Below, piece by piece: positions 1-9,135 of a DNA stretch of 64,000 nucleotides. The DNA lies in NCBI GenBank assembly GCA_034521755.1, contig JAXHMB010000003.1, forward strand, positions 1-64,000. Reading direction: 5' to 3'. The notes under the pieces are model-generated. The model saw only the letters and a list, made by a program, of their open reading frames with translations. It was not told where the DNA came from and did no database searches. Every line of letters starts with the position of its first letter. The first letter of the stretch is position 1. Origin of the DNA: JAXHMB01 sp034521755 (GTDB lineage Bacteria; Bacteroidota; Rhodothermia; Balneolales; Balneolaceae). The position numbers were made by a program, and so were the translations under genes.

Positions 1-614
1 TCAGTGACCCACGACTGAAGTCGTGGGCTTGTCAGTGGACTCCCCTTCTGCCGTCGAATTGACGGAGGCGATAAATTCGCCGTTCAGGTTCAGCGTCCCT
101 GACTTCAGCGCACACTGACAGGGTGCGCCTCCACTCGAAGACGTTTGCCCCGAGCGGAGACGTTTGAGAAGTTTCTGAGCAATGTTCTTGCTCGCGTTGT
201 AGTCTGCGTTCAGTTCGTATTCGCACTTTTGACACACGAACCGGTGTTTCGATCGCCGATTTGTCTCGTGTGTAAATCCACACTTCGAACACCGCTGGCT
301 CGTGTACGCCGGACTCACCTGCTCGATCTCAATACCGAACATCTCAGCTTTGTACTCGACGTACTCGTACAAGCGCCGGAACGCCCACGCGTGGAATCGC
401 TTTACCCCAGCCATTCGCTCGCGAATGTCCGTCAGATCCTCGAACGCGACATGCGTACACCCGTGGTCGCGAGCTTCGTCGAGAATCTGGTTCGAGGCAC
501 GATGGAGTTCGTCCTGTATCCAGCGGTGTTCTCGGTCATCCATCGACTGGATCGACAGGTGTGCCGACCGTGTTCCTGTCTGTTGTATCGACCCGCGTGT
601 CTTTTCGAACTCTC
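1..614 (-). pseudogene. tnpB: TnpB (IS200/IS605 RNA-guided nuclease), 5'-truncated
   Basis: C-terminal half of a TnpB/Fanzor-type RuvC nuclease of the IS200/IS605 group. The RuvC-II glutamate is seen in VAFEDL, the zinc ribbon in CSKCGF and CQKCEYE, and the RuvC-III aspartate in LNADYNASKNIA; the stop codon is at 1-3. The open frame continues upstream of the first ATG (541-543) with REFEKTRGSIQQTG, a typical internal TnpB stretch, and then meets the inverted repeat of the neighbouring IS630 element at 615. The N-terminal wedge domain and the RuvC-I aspartate are therefore missing and the nuclease should be inactive. No TnpB sequence resumes beyond the far end of the IS, so this is not a simple insertion. 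Family assignment is certain. Confidence 0.9.
8..27 (-). repeat. IS605-type right-end hairpin inside the end of tnpB
   Basis: Perfect 8-bp stem with a TGAA loop (CCCACGAC / GTCGTGGG) just inside the tnpB stop codon. In the IS200/IS605 group, a hairpin at this place is the right-end site for the Y1 transposase and also forms the 3' part of the omega (re)RNA scaffold. The position fits that role; function is inferred. Confidence 0.55.
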
Positions 615-638
615 GGCGTTCACGAGAGCGTTAGTGAT
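615..638. repeat. IS630 left terminal inverted repeat
   Basis: Reads GGCGTTCACGAGAGC, GT, TAGTGAT. It matches the inverted right end (1734-1757) except at two positions. Confidence 0.75.
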
Positions 639-640
639 CG

Positions 641-1694
641 TCATAATATTTGAATAGATAGGAAGCGATCTATCCACGACTCTGCGAAGCTTATCTGATC
701 GGCGTAGTCGTGAAAGACCGAACAGATCAGTTCTCGATACGTTTCAATATCTGACGCGTCAAGCGGTGAGAGATCGCGTTTTACGCTCTTCCAGATCTGT
801 TCGATCGGATTGAGATCTGGCGAATATCGCGGCAGTGCTACTCTGTGTAGATCGAGTTTATTTACTACTTTATCGATATACTTGGCAAAGTGAGATGAAA
901 AGTTGTCGCAGACGAGTATGATCGGCTGATCTGAGTTCTTCTCACGTATCTTGAGGGAAAAAATCGCCCACAGATTCCTTGCTCAGATCGTCTTTACATG
1001 AGACAACGCTGGTTCCGTTCAGCGCGTAAAATCCGAAGACGACATCGTCAAAGTTTGCTGTCGGCGTCTCCTTTTTCAACGTCGGTCGGCCGAAGCTCCA
1101 CAGCCGCCGGCTGTTGTCTGTCGGACGAGGCCAGGCTTCGTCGAGAAACCCGACGACGACACCGCCGTCAGTTACTGCGTCGTCGTCAAGATCGTCGAGA
1201 GCGGCCTCGAAACGCTCTTCGAGTTGTTCTTCTGCGTCGTCAGGCCGATCCGGCGATTCTGGTCGCGGGATCGCGTAATTTAATCCAAGTTTATTGAGAA
1301 GTCGCGATGTATGTCGCTGAGAGTATGATACATCGAACCCATCTTCGATGAGCTGTTGAACTTGATGGGTGGTGAGCGGTTGATGCTGTTTGAGCACCTC
1401 TTGAAGCCGGTCGCGTTGGTGCTCGTCAAGTTTTGGTGAGCGTCCACTACCAGAATCTGGTCGAAGACCGTCCACAGCGTCGTTATTCCAGCGATCGACC
1501 CAGCGGCTTGCGGTCGGCGTCGTAACGCCGACACGCGTCGCCGCTTCCGTGAGCGTATCACCGAGATAGATATTTTTGATCAGACATAATCGCCGGACGA
1601 GATAGGGTTCTTTGTCAGATTGAGCTTGATCGATCGCCTCATCGAGTTCCTCTTCACTCAGATGTTCGAGGTGATCTTTCGACGGTCCAGGCAT
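641..1694 (-). CDS. IS630 family transposase, two overlapping frames
   Basis: DDE transposase of the IS630/Tc1-mariner superfamily. The first frame (942-1694) has two N-terminal helix-turn-helix regions (about residues 30-80 and 95-140) and the first catalytic aspartate in VVGFLDEAWP. The second frame, from about 957 down to the stop at 641, has the second aspartate in ILVCDNFSSH and the glutamate in YSPDLNPIEQIW. All three catalytic residues are present once the frames are joined. The change of frame (+1, equivalent to -2) falls on a run of six T in the coding strand. That could be programmed frameshifting, which occurs in some IS630 elements, or a sequencing indel. Joined length is about 350 residues, full size. 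Confidence 0.85.
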
Positions 1695-1733
1695 AGTTCG
1701 TACTCACACTCCAACATTACAAATTCTTCGGCT

Positions 1734-1757
1734 ATCACTATTGCTCTCGTGAACGCC
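1734..1757. repeat. IS630 right terminal inverted repeat
   Basis: Inverted copy of the left end; its reverse complement reads GGCGTTCACGAGAGC, AA, TAGTGAT. Confidence 0.75.
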
Positions 1758-1761
1758 TGAG

Positions 1762-1998
1762 CCCGCCTCCCGGCTGCCCCTTCGAGTCCCGCCCCTCCGG
1801 AAGACGGTCCTGCTCGCTCCGCTGCGCGGGCTGCGACTTCCGTGCCCCCGCTCGCTGCGCTCGCGGGAACGCACAGCAACCGCAGCCTCACGCCTCCCCA
1901 GCCTCGTCGCTGGCGGCCTTCGCTTCGCTCGACCGCCAGCGACTCCCTCGCGCGTGCGACTCGCGGCCTCCGGCCGCTTGTCGGCACGCGCCACCGCG
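1762..1998. repeat. Haloarchaeal GC-rich dispersed repeat, copy A
   Basis: Non-coding stretch between the IS and the acetyltransferase gene. It shares ordered blocks with 8205-8385 (inverted) and 11605-11800: CTGCCCCTTCGAGT, CAGCCTCACGCC, GCGCGTGCGACTCGCGG and GGCACGCGCCACCGCG. Between blocks lie hairpins such as GCTGGCGG/CCGCCAGC and GCGGCC/GGCCGC. No convincing protein is encoded here. Confidence 0.7.
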
Positions 1999-2048
1999 AG
2001 TGGACGAACCAGAGCGTCAGAGCAGAGAGCGGGCCGGGATCGGGCTCG

Positions 2049-2633
2049 TCAACGCCCGGTGTCGTACTTGTAGGTCGCCGACTCGGGGTCGATCCCGAAG
2101 TCCTCGGCCGACTCGGTCGGCTCGTCGCCGCCGGTCGGCTCGGCGTCCTTGAACGCCCGCCGGAACCGGGACGGCATCTCGAAGTCGTCGACCGCGAGTT
2201 CGAGCCCGACGACGCCGCCGCCGAGGAACTCCCGCTTCTCGGCGAGCCGGTCCGAGAGCGCGGGCGGGAGGTCGTCGGTGTCGACGCGCTCGAAGCCGAA
2301 CTGCGTCAGGTACTCCGGCTGGTCGGTGAGCACGTACACCGTCTCGAACCCGTCCGCGGCCGCGGTGTCGACGAGGCGCTCGACGACGTGCGCCCCGACC
2401 CCGCGGTCGCGCCACTCGGGGAGGACCCCGATGCCGGTCAGCTCGATCCGGTTCTCCTCGCCCTCGTCGCCGCGGTGGAGCCGGAGCCGGCCGAAGCCGG
2501 CCCGGTCGTCGGACTCCTCGTCGACCGCGATCACGTAGTCCCGCGACCGGAAGGCGACGTCGTCGAGCCCCAGCTGCTCGATCGCGTCCAACAACCACGC
2601 CTCGTCACGGTTTTTGGCGTCGCGGACGTACAT
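2049..2633 (-). CDS. GNAT family N-acetyltransferase
   Basis: About 194-residue GNAT acetyltransferase. The acetyl-CoA binding motif A is visible as GIGVLPEWRDRGVGAHVVE (about residues 68-86), with the R/Q-x-x-G-x-G/A signature as RDRGVG, followed by the typical FGFERV strand turn. The substrate cannot be told from sequence. I chose the ATG at 2631-2633 because the family fold begins with MYVRDAKN; the open frame extends further upstream only because GC-rich DNA lacks stops. The C-terminal tail is rich in acidic residues, as in haloarchaeal proteins. It is divergent from the ligase gene at 2772. Confidence in the family is high. Confidence 0.85.
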   Translation of the reverse strand: MYVRDAKNRDEAWLLDAIEQLGLDDVAFRSRDYVIAVDEESDDRAGFGRLRLHRGDEGEENRIELTGIGVLPEWRDRGVGAHVVERLVDTAAADGFETVYVLTDQPEYLTQFGFERVDTDDLPPALSDRLAEKREFLGGGVVGLELAVDDFEMPSRFRRAFKDAEPTGGDEPTESAEDFGIDPESATYKYDTGR

Positions 2634-2771
2634 GAGAGGCCGTATGTGAGCGGAGGTGAAAAGCGGTTCCCCGTCGGATCGCCCCGCCTCCCCGGACCGC
2701 GGAGCCGACGGCGACCGCGTCACGCGCCCGCATCGGGCCGCTTTTGCCCGCCGGTCGCCGACCCGACGCGT

Positions 2772-4755
2772 ATGGAGTTCGCCGCGCTGGCGGAACGGGC
2801 GGAACGGCTGGCCGCGAACGACGGCGACATCGAGACGACGCTCGCGGTCGACCGACCTGCTCGCTGACGCCGGCTCCGCGGAAGGGGCCGACGACGGGCC
2901 GGGCGACGGGTCGAGCGACGACCTCCCGGTCGTCACCCGCTTCCTGCTCGGACGCGTCTTCCCCGCCCACGACACCCGCACCCTCGACGTCGGACCCGCG
3001 CTCTGCCGCGAGGCGATCGCCCGCGCCGCCGGGCCGAACGTGTCGGCGGGCGACGTCGAGGACCGCCTCGCGGAGCGCGGCGAGATCGGTGCCGTCGCGG
3101 CCGACTACGACTTCGGCGGGCAGCGGGGTCTCGCCGCGTTCGGCGGCGGACGCGACGCGCTCACGGTCGCCGCGGTCGACGAGCGGCTCCGCGAGCTCGC
3201 GGCCGAGAGCGGCGAGGGGAGCGAGTCGCGCAAGCGCGACGCGCTGTTCGGGCTGTTCACCCGGTGTTCGCCGAGCGAGGCGGCGTTCCTCGCCCGCCTC
3301 GTCCTCGGCGAGATGCGGCTCGGCGTCGGCGAGGGGACGGTCCGGGACGCGATAGCGGAGGCGTTCCTCGCGCCCGACCCGGAACCCGACGAGCGACGAC
3401 GCGCGACGGCGACGACGACGGCCGACGGCGACGACGCGGCCGGCGGTGACGACGCGGCCGACGCCTCCGACAGGCCCCGCGCTCCGCGCGAGCGACGAGG
3501 CGGTCGCGGCCGTCGAACGCGCCCTCCAGGTGACCAACGACTACGGCCGGGTCGCGGTCCGCGCCCGCGACGAGGGGACCGAGGGGCTGCGCGCGAGAGT
3601 CGCTGCGCGTCGGCCGGCCGGTACAGGCGATGCTCGCGCAGGCGGGCACGGCGACCGACGCGGTCGACTCGTTCGGCGAGGTCGCCGTCGAGACGAAGTT
3701 CGACGGCGCGCGCGTTCAGGTCCACTACGCGCCCGGCAGACGCCGGAGTCCGCGAGACGCGGGCGACGCCGACCGACCGGACGACGAGGGCGGCACTCGG
3801 CCCGCGGCTCTACTCGCGGAACATGGACGACGTGACCGAGGCGCTCCCGGAGATCGTCGAGTACGTCGCCGAGCGCGTCGACGTCCCGGCCATCCTCGAC
3901 GGCGAGGTCGTCGCGGTCGACGACGCGGGCGACCCGCTCCCGTTTCAGGAGGTGCTTCGGCGGTTCCGCCGGAAACACGACGTCGACCGGATGCGGGACG
4001 ACCGTCTCGCTGCGGCTCCACGCCTTCGACTGCCTCCACGCCGGACGGCGACGACCTGCTCGACGAACCGCTCCGCGTCCGCCACGAGCGGCTTCGGGCG
4101 GTCCTCCGCGACGCGGCCGCGGACCTCACGCTCGCCGACGACCCGGACGCGATCGCGGCCGCGGAGCGGGCCGCCCTCGACGCGGGCCACGAGGGCGTCA
4201 TGCTGAAGAACCCGGAGGCGGCGTACACGCCGGGGGACCGCGGGCGCGACTGGCTGAAGCGCAAGCCCGACGTGGAGACGCTCGACGCGGTCGTCGTCGG
4301 GGCCGAGTGGGGCGAGGGACGCCGCGCGGAGCTGTTCGGCACGTTCCTGCTCGCCGTCCGCGACGAAGGCGACGACCGATCGCCGGGCGACGCGAGTGCC
4401 GCAAGCGGTCGATCGCCGGGCGACGCGCTTGACGGGGACTCAACCGACGACGTCGACGGACCTCGTTCCGCCGGGATACGCCACCGTCGGGAAGGTCGCC
4501 ACGGGGATCACCGACGAGGCGCTCGCCGACCTCACGGAACGGTTGGAGCCGCACGTCGTCGGCGAGTCGGGCACGACGGTCGCGTTCGACCCCGAACTCG
4601 TGGTCGAGGTCGGCTACGAGGAGATCCAGACCTCGCCGACGTACTCGGCCGGCTACGCCCTCCGGTTCCCCCGGTTCGTCGGCGTCCGCGAGGACAAGGG
4701 CGTCGACGACGCCGACTCGCTCGCCCGCGTCCGCCGGCTCGCCGGCGACGACTGA
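2772..4755 (+). CDS. lig: ATP-dependent DNA ligase (archaeal LigA), frameshifted
   Basis: ATP-dependent DNA ligase that seals nicks in replication and repair. In order: the N-terminal DNA-binding domain (FPAHDTRTLDVG, then the CSPSEAAFLARLVLGEMRLG stretch), the adenylation domain with the catalytic lysine in VETKFDGARVQVHY (about 3690), the RLYSRN and ILDGEVVA motifs, EGVMLKNP, WLKRKPD, and the OB-fold ending in a PRFVGVREDK motif. The product is spread over several frames with breaks near 2850, 3470, 3590, 3740, 4010 and 4440. A functional copy needs all joined (about 600-660 residues). Breaks mostly fall in repetitive GC-rich stretches, so assembly indels are likely. The start ATG at 2772 gives the expected MEFAALAERAERLAAN terminus. 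Confidence 0.88.
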
Positions 4756-4845
4756 TCGGACGGCCGAAGGACGCGACGGCAGCGCCGCCGCGTCACCCTC
4801 GCCGCCACGCGAAACCCCTTCACGCTCCGGCTCGTACGGTCGAGT

Positions 4846-5752
4846 ATGCTAGGCCCCTCGGCGACGCGACGCGGCGCGACCTCACCGACGCGGCCGCCGC
4901 TCGGCTCGCCTCGGAGGGGTTCGACGGTCACCCGCCCGGAGTCGGGCGCGGAACCGCCCGCGGTCGCGACCCGCGGCGACGACCGGATCGCGGTGGAGCC
5001 GCTCGCGGCGGACGACGCGACGCCCGTCGTGATCACCTCGCGGCTGGGGCACGCGCTCGACCGCGACCGCCGCGTCCTGTTCGCCGTCCGCGACGCCGAC
5101 ACCGCAACCGCCGTGCGCGACCTCCTCGCCGACCCGCCGCTGCTCGCCGCCCGGCGCGGGGGCCGCCGGACGTTCCACCTCGGACCGGACCGGGTCCCGG
5201 TCTCCGGCGGCGGCTACGCCTGCGTCCGCGCCGACGGCCTCGGCGAGCCGACGTTCGCCTGGCGCGAGACGGACACCCCGGCCGGGCCGGTCGCGGCCGA
5301 CACAGATATCGACGCCGCCGCGGTCGACGAGGACGGGCGGCCGGCGGTCCCGCGGCTCGTCTGCGAGGTCGACGGAACCCCCGTCGCGGTCCTCGCGGGC
5401 GTCGACGGCCTCCGGACGCCGGCCGACGAGGCGTTCCCGTTCGCGTACCGTCGCGACCCGGCCGACAAGCGGTTCCGCGTCCGGCGGGGCGACGACGGGA
5501 GCGTCGTCGAGACCGTCGGCGGGTTCGCCGCGTTGCGCGACGCCGGGTACGTCCCGGTCCCGATGCCCTTGGTGCCCGAACACGCGCTCGGGCGGTCGCT
5601 CGACGACGACGCGCTCGCCGCCGCGTGGGACCTCGCCGTGATCGACGACGGGGACCCTCGCTCGACCCGCGACGGCGGATCGACCGGCGATGAGGGGTCC
5701 GAGCGTCGGCCGCGACCGCGACCGATAGCCATCCTCAAGACGGCCGCGGCCG
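4846..5752 (+). CDS. Haloarchaeal hypothetical protein
   Basis: Soluble, acidic protein of roughly 300 residues that I do not recognise. After the ATG at 4846 the frame breaks, and the sequence GDATRRDLTDAAAARLAS in another frame is the likely real N-terminus before the long frame from ESGAEPPAVATRGD onward. The body contains RRVLFAVRDADTATAVRDLL and a repeated GG-rich strand pattern; no transmembrane segment or catalytic motif stands out. The end is blurred by a second frame break near 5745; the MBL gene starts at 5765, so the two genes are essentially adjacent and probably co-transcribed. Coding potential is judged from strong third-position GC and acidic composition. Confidence 0.6.
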
Positions 5753-5764
5753 GAGGCCGACGAC

Positions 5765-6499
5765 ATGACGGTCCGCTACGAGGAGTTCGCGGTGGAGTGG
5801 CTCGGCTACGCGACGGCGCGGCTGGAGGCCGACGGGGGACCGGTCGTCTACACCGATCCCGGACGGTACGGCGTCCTCGACGACTACTGGGCGCGCGACG
5901 GCGACCTCGTCGTCGTCACCCACGACCACCACTACGACAGCGACGGGATCCGGTCGGTCGCGAGCGAGGACGCGACGCTGGTGATCTACGAGGCGGTCGA
6001 CCCCGCCGGCATCGACCGCGACGTGGAGCCGATCGACGCGCTCGCCGACGACTACGAGGTCGTCCGCGTCGGCGAGGAGGACCGCGTCGACGTCGACACG
6101 CCCGCCGGCGAGGTGCGGGTGTGGTCCGTCCCCGCCCACAACGACCCTGACGGACCGAACGCCGGTCCCGACGGCTCCGTCGCGCACCCGCCGGGGTTCG
6201 GCTGCGGATTCCTGCTGTCGCTCGGCGGGCGCACCGTCTTCTGGCCCGGCGACTCGGACGCGCTCGACGGGTTCGCCGAACTCGACGTCTCCGTCTTCCT
6301 CGCGAACATCGGCGGGGGCGGCATCGTCGCGGACCGGCACGAGGCGGCCGAGCTGGCCGAGGCGATGGGTCCCGACCTCGTCGTCCCGATCCACTACGAC
6401 ACCTTCGAGCAGCTGGAAGCCGACGGCGAGGCGTTCGCCGGCGACGTCGCGAGCCGATCGATCCCCGTCGCGCTCGACGCGCGCTCGGCGAACCAGTAG
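5765..6499 (+). CDS. MBL-fold metallo-hydrolase (UlaG/YtnP-like)
   Basis: 244-residue metallo-beta-lactamase-fold hydrolase. The metal-binding motif is VVVTHDHHYDSDG (about residues 50-62; HxHxxD type). A second histidine lies in WSVPAHND, an aspartate in FWPGDSDAL, and a final histidine in DLVVPIHYDTF. It opens with EFAVEWLGYATARLE, like the UlaG/RomA-type group in which the strand before the first loop carries WLGHA-like sequence. The substrate is unknown. It is intact and starts just after the preceding hypothetical gene. Confidence 0.85.
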   Translation: MTVRYEEFAVEWLGYATARLEADGGPVVYTDPGRYGVLDDYWARDGDLVVVTHDHHYDSDGIRSVASEDATLVIYEAVDPAGIDRDVEPIDALADDYEVVRVGEEDRVDVDTPAGEVRVWSVPAHNDPDGPNAGPDGSVAHPPGFGCGFLLSLGGRTVFWPGDSDALDGFAELDVSVFLANIGGGGIVADRHEAAELAEAMGPDLVVPIHYDTFEQLEADGEAFAGDVASRSIPVALDARSANQ

Positions 6500-6568
6500 C
6501 CGGACCGGGACAGGGGCGGTCTCGCGGCCGGTGGGCCTTTTCACGCCGCCGCGTCCTTCCCCGGTCGC

Positions 6569-8167
6569 ATGACTACCGAGTCCGCGCTCGCCGACGGGGT
6601 CCGGGAGGCGCTCTCGGTCGACGCCGAGGCGTTCACCGAGCGCGCGGCCGAGGAGGCCGAGATCGTCAAACAGGAGCTTCACGACGGCTCCTTCGACAAC
6701 CAGCAGTCGATCGTGGGCTTCGAGTACGAGTTTTACGCGGTCGGCGACGGGCGGTGGAGCGAGGAGTCGCGCGCGGGCGAGTACGCGCTGATGCGAGTCC
6801 CGCGCCGACTGCTGGAGCTGATGGGCTTCGAGAAGGAGTTCGGGCTCCACAACGCCGAGATGTCGACGAGCCCGCAGCCGCTCTCCAATCACGGCCTCCG
6901 CGCGCAGCTCGCCGAGGTCCGCGCGCGGCTGGAGGCCGCGGAGAACACCGCGGGCGTCGAGGGAATGCGGCTCGTCTCCGACGGCCTCTGGACCATCCCG
7001 CCCGCGGGCGAGACTGCTCGCGAATACCTCACTGACAGCGTCGAGGTCGACGGCGTGGTCGTCGCGGTCAACATGAGCGACGCGGTCCGGTACCACGCGA
7101 TGGCGAACACCCGCCGGGAGGGGTCGACGGACGCCGAACCGAACTCCGGAGACGGGAACCCGGCGGTCGTCCTCGACGCGCCGGGCGTGTCGCTGGCGGC
7201 GGAGACGGTGATGCCCGAGAGCCTCATCACGTCGGTCCAGCCGCACTATCAGGTGGCACGCGCCGAGACGCTGCCGGAACACTTCCGGTACGCGCTGCGG
7301 ATCGCCGGCCCGCTGCTGGCGCTCGCCGCGAACTCCCCGTTCTTCCCGCCGGACCTGTACGACGACGGCTGGGACGGCGAGCGCGTCCTCGCGGAGGGCG
7401 CGACCGCGAACCGGATCCACGTGTTCGAGTCGGTCCTCAACTCGCGGACCGACGCGGGCAAGGTCCGGTTCCCGCGCGACTTCCCAGACGTCGAGACCGC
7501 GGTCGACCGCATCGCGAGCGGACGAGACGCTGATCCCGATGCCCGACCCGGGCGGCTCGGACCGCTTCGACGACGCGTTCGCGACGTTCCGGACGAAACA
7601 CGGCAGCTACTGGCGGTGGGTCCGCCCCGTCTTCGAGGGGTCGAGCCGCTCCGCCGCGAACGCCCGGATCGAGTTCCGCCCCATTCCCGGCCAGCCCACC
7701 GTCCGCGACTCCATCGCCTTCCAGGGAGTCTTCGCCGGCCTGATGCAGGCGCTCGCCCAGCGCGAACACCCCGCTCATCGGACTCGACTGGGAGACCGCC
7801 CGCGACAACTTCTACGCCGCGGTCGCGGACGGTCTCGACGCCGAGCATGAAGTGGATCGGCCGCGACGGCGAGCGCACCACGGACACGGACGCGCTGTAC
7901 GGCGACCTCCTCGACCACGCGGAGGCGGGGCTCCGGACCGCCGGCTGCGCCGCCGACGAGGCGGCCGAGTGGGTCGCGCCGCTCCGCTGGCGCGTCGCGA
8001 ACCGGACGACGCCGGCGAGCTGGAAGCGCGATCGCGTCCGCGAGCGCCTCGACGACGGCGACGACTTCGCGACCGCGGTCCAGGACACCCAGCGGGAGTA
8101 CATCGACCGGCAGTCCGAGACGCTCATCGAGGGCGGCTTCTCGGCGTGGACGGACGACGACGACTGA
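6569..8167 (+). CDS. Glutamate-cysteine ligase-like (GCS2 superfamily), frameshifted
   Basis: Protein of about 530 residues resembling the carboxylate-amine ligase / GCS2 glutamate-cysteine ligase superfamily. Seen: an early VGFEYEFYAVGDGRWS (the GxExE-type entry), LHNAEMSTSPQPL, a central IAGPLLALAANSPFFP, and IEFRPIPGQPTVRD in a second frame, all patterns of that fold. Haloarchaea make gamma-glutamylcysteine as their main thiol, so a role there is possible, but this is not the classical haloarchaeal GshA and the substrate is inferred only. Frame breaks near 7525, 7775 and 7850 split the product; the C-terminus ends SETLIEGGFSAWTDDDD. Start ATG at 6569. Confidence 0.6.
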   Translation: MTTESALADGVREALSVDAEAFTERAAEEAEIVKQELHDGSFDNQQSIVGFEYEFYAVGDGRWSEESRAGEYALMRVPRRLLELMGFEKEFGLHNAEMSTSPQPLSNHGLRAQLAEVRARLEAAENTAGVEGMRLVSDGLWTIPPAGETAREYLTDSVEVDGVVVAVNMSDAVRYHAMANTRREGSTDAEPNSGDGNPAVVLDAPGVSLAAETVMPESLITSVQPHYQVARAETLPEHFRYALRIAGPLLALAANSPFFPPDLYDDGWDGERVLAEGATANRIHVFESVLNSRTDAGKVRFPRDFPDVETAVDRIASGRDADPDARPGRLGPLRRRVRDVPDETRQLLAVGPPRLRGVEPLRRERPDRVPPHSRPAHRPRLHRLPGSLRRPDAGARPARTPRSSDSTGRPPATTSTPRSRTVSTPSMKWIGRDGERTTDTDALYGDLLDHAEAGLRTAGCAADEAAEWVAPLRWRVANRTTPASWKRDRVRERLDDGDDFATAVQDTQREYIDRQSETLIEGGFSAWTDDDD

Positions 8168-8204
8168 ACCGACGTTCGCGACGATTCTCTCGATTCTCGA
8201 CGCG

Positions 8205-8450
8205 GTGGCGCGTGCCGGTGAGCGGTCGCCAGAGGCGACCGCGAGTCGCACGCGCGAGGGAGTCGCTGAGCGGCTGGGCGAGCGAAGCGGAGCGCCGCAG
8301 CGAGCGACGAGGCTGGGGAGGCGTGAGGCTGCGGTTGCTGGTGCTGTGGGCGGAACTCGAAGGGGCAGTCGGGAGGCGGGCAGAGGCGACGTAAGCACCG
8401 CAGCAGGAGCGAAGCGACCGAGCGAGGAGCGCAGCGAGCGTGCTGCCCGC
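8205..8450. repeat. Haloarchaeal GC-rich dispersed repeat, copy B (inverted)
   Basis: Reverse-complement copy of the block order seen at 1762-1998: CGGTGGCGCGTGCCGG, then CGCGAGTCGCACGCGC, then GGCGTGAGGCTG, then ACTCGAAGGGGCAG. The hairpin next to the first block is GCGGTCGCC/GGCGACCGC instead of GCGGCC/GGCCGC in copy A, so the arms differ in sequence but still pair. Confidence 0.7.
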
Positions 8451-8456
8451 CTCGCC

Positions 8457-8532
8457 GGCTGGGGCTTCGGCGGTCCGGTCGCGGTGTCGTCAGAAGCGAA
8501 CGCGCGTCGTAGTGAGCGAGCTGGGGCTTCGG
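8457..8532. repeat. Short repeat GGCTGGGGCTTCGG, two copies
   Basis: GGCTGGGGCTTCGG at 8457-8470 and AGCTGGGGCTTCGG at 8519-8532. Inverted relatives occur at 11289-11302, 11375-11387 and 11433-11446. The rest of 8450-8662 holds no gene that I can support. Confidence 0.55.
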
Positions 8533-8662
8533 TAGTCTCGTCGGCGGCATTCCAAGACGGCAGCGTGCGACGCTCGCCGTCCGGCCCGTCCACCGTCACT
8601 ATCGAGACTCACCGATCCGACGACACAGTACAGTTATCGGCCCGCCGCCCGACCGCGCGAAC

Positions 8663-9068
8663 ATGGACGACCTGATCGCCGCGGCCCGAGAAGCCCTGAC
8701 GAACGCCCACGTTCCGTACTCCGAGTACCGCGTCGGCGCGGCGCTCGAAACCGCCGACGGCACCGTCTACACCGGCTGTAACATCGAGAACGCCAACTAC
8801 TCGAACAGCCTCCACGCCGAGGAGGTCGCGCTCGCGGAGGCGGTCAAGAACGGCCACCGCGAGTTCGAGCGGATCGCGGTCTCCTCCGGGGTCCGCGACG
8901 GCGTCACGCCCTGCGGGATGTGCCGGCAGAGCGCTCGCCGAGTTCGCGGCCGACGACCTCGTCGTCGCCTGCGACGAGGGCGGCGACGCGGTCGCGGAGT
9001 ACACGCTCGGCGAACTGCTCCCGAACACCATTTCGGAGGGGACGCTCGACGACGCCAGGGAGGACTGA
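8663..9068 (+). CDS. cdd: Cytidine deaminase, one frameshift
   Basis: Zinc-dependent homotetrameric cytidine deaminase, converting cytidine and deoxycytidine to the uridine forms. Zinc and proton-shuttle motifs are visible: SLHAEEVAL (HAE) and TPCGMCRQ (PCxxC). VPYSEYRVGAAL and GCNIENANYSNS are also diagnostic. A frame break near 8928 separates the first part (up to CGMCRQ) from the second (LAEFAADDLVVACDEGG). Joined length is about 135 residues, normal for the family. It lies directly upstream of the nucleoside phosphorylase, forming a pyrimidine nucleoside salvage pair: cytidine to uridine, then uridine to uracil plus ribose-1-phosphate. Confidence 0.92.
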
Positions 9069-9103
9069 CCCCGCGAGCCCTCCCCGAGCGACCGAGACGG
9101 AAC

Positions 9104-9114
9104 TACTTTTAAAC
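9104..9114 (+). promoter_or_regulatory. Archaeal TATA-like box upstream of nucleoside phosphorylase
   Basis: An AT-rich island TACTTTTAAAC in otherwise GC-rich DNA, centred about 27 bases before the ATG at 9136. This spacing fits a leaderless haloarchaeal transcript starting at or near the ATG. Confidence 0.55.
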
Positions 9115-9135
9115 GGCTCGCCGAAGGGCGGAGAC

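Larger units (their letters stand above)
615..1757 (-). mobile_element. IS630-type insertion sequence
   Basis: One transposase gene (641-1694, minus) lies between inverted ends. The left end from 615 and the reverse complement of the right end from 1757 share GGCGTTCACGAGAGC, then two differing bases, then TAGTGAT. I do not see a clear TA target duplication outside the repeats. The left end abuts the truncated tnpB, and the right end abuts the GC-rich dispersed repeat. Element length is about 1.14 kb, normal for IS630. Confidence 0.8.

Noticed and set aside
2605..3537. Minus-strand open frame opposite the ligase gene
   Set aside because: Shadow of the DNA ligase gene, arginine/alanine-rich with no recognisable motif.
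5735..7420. Long minus-strand open frame (561 codons)
   Set aside because: It is the antisense of the MBL and GCS-like genes; GC-rich DNA with few stops gives such frames. Composition is unlike a haloarchaeal protein and no family is visible.
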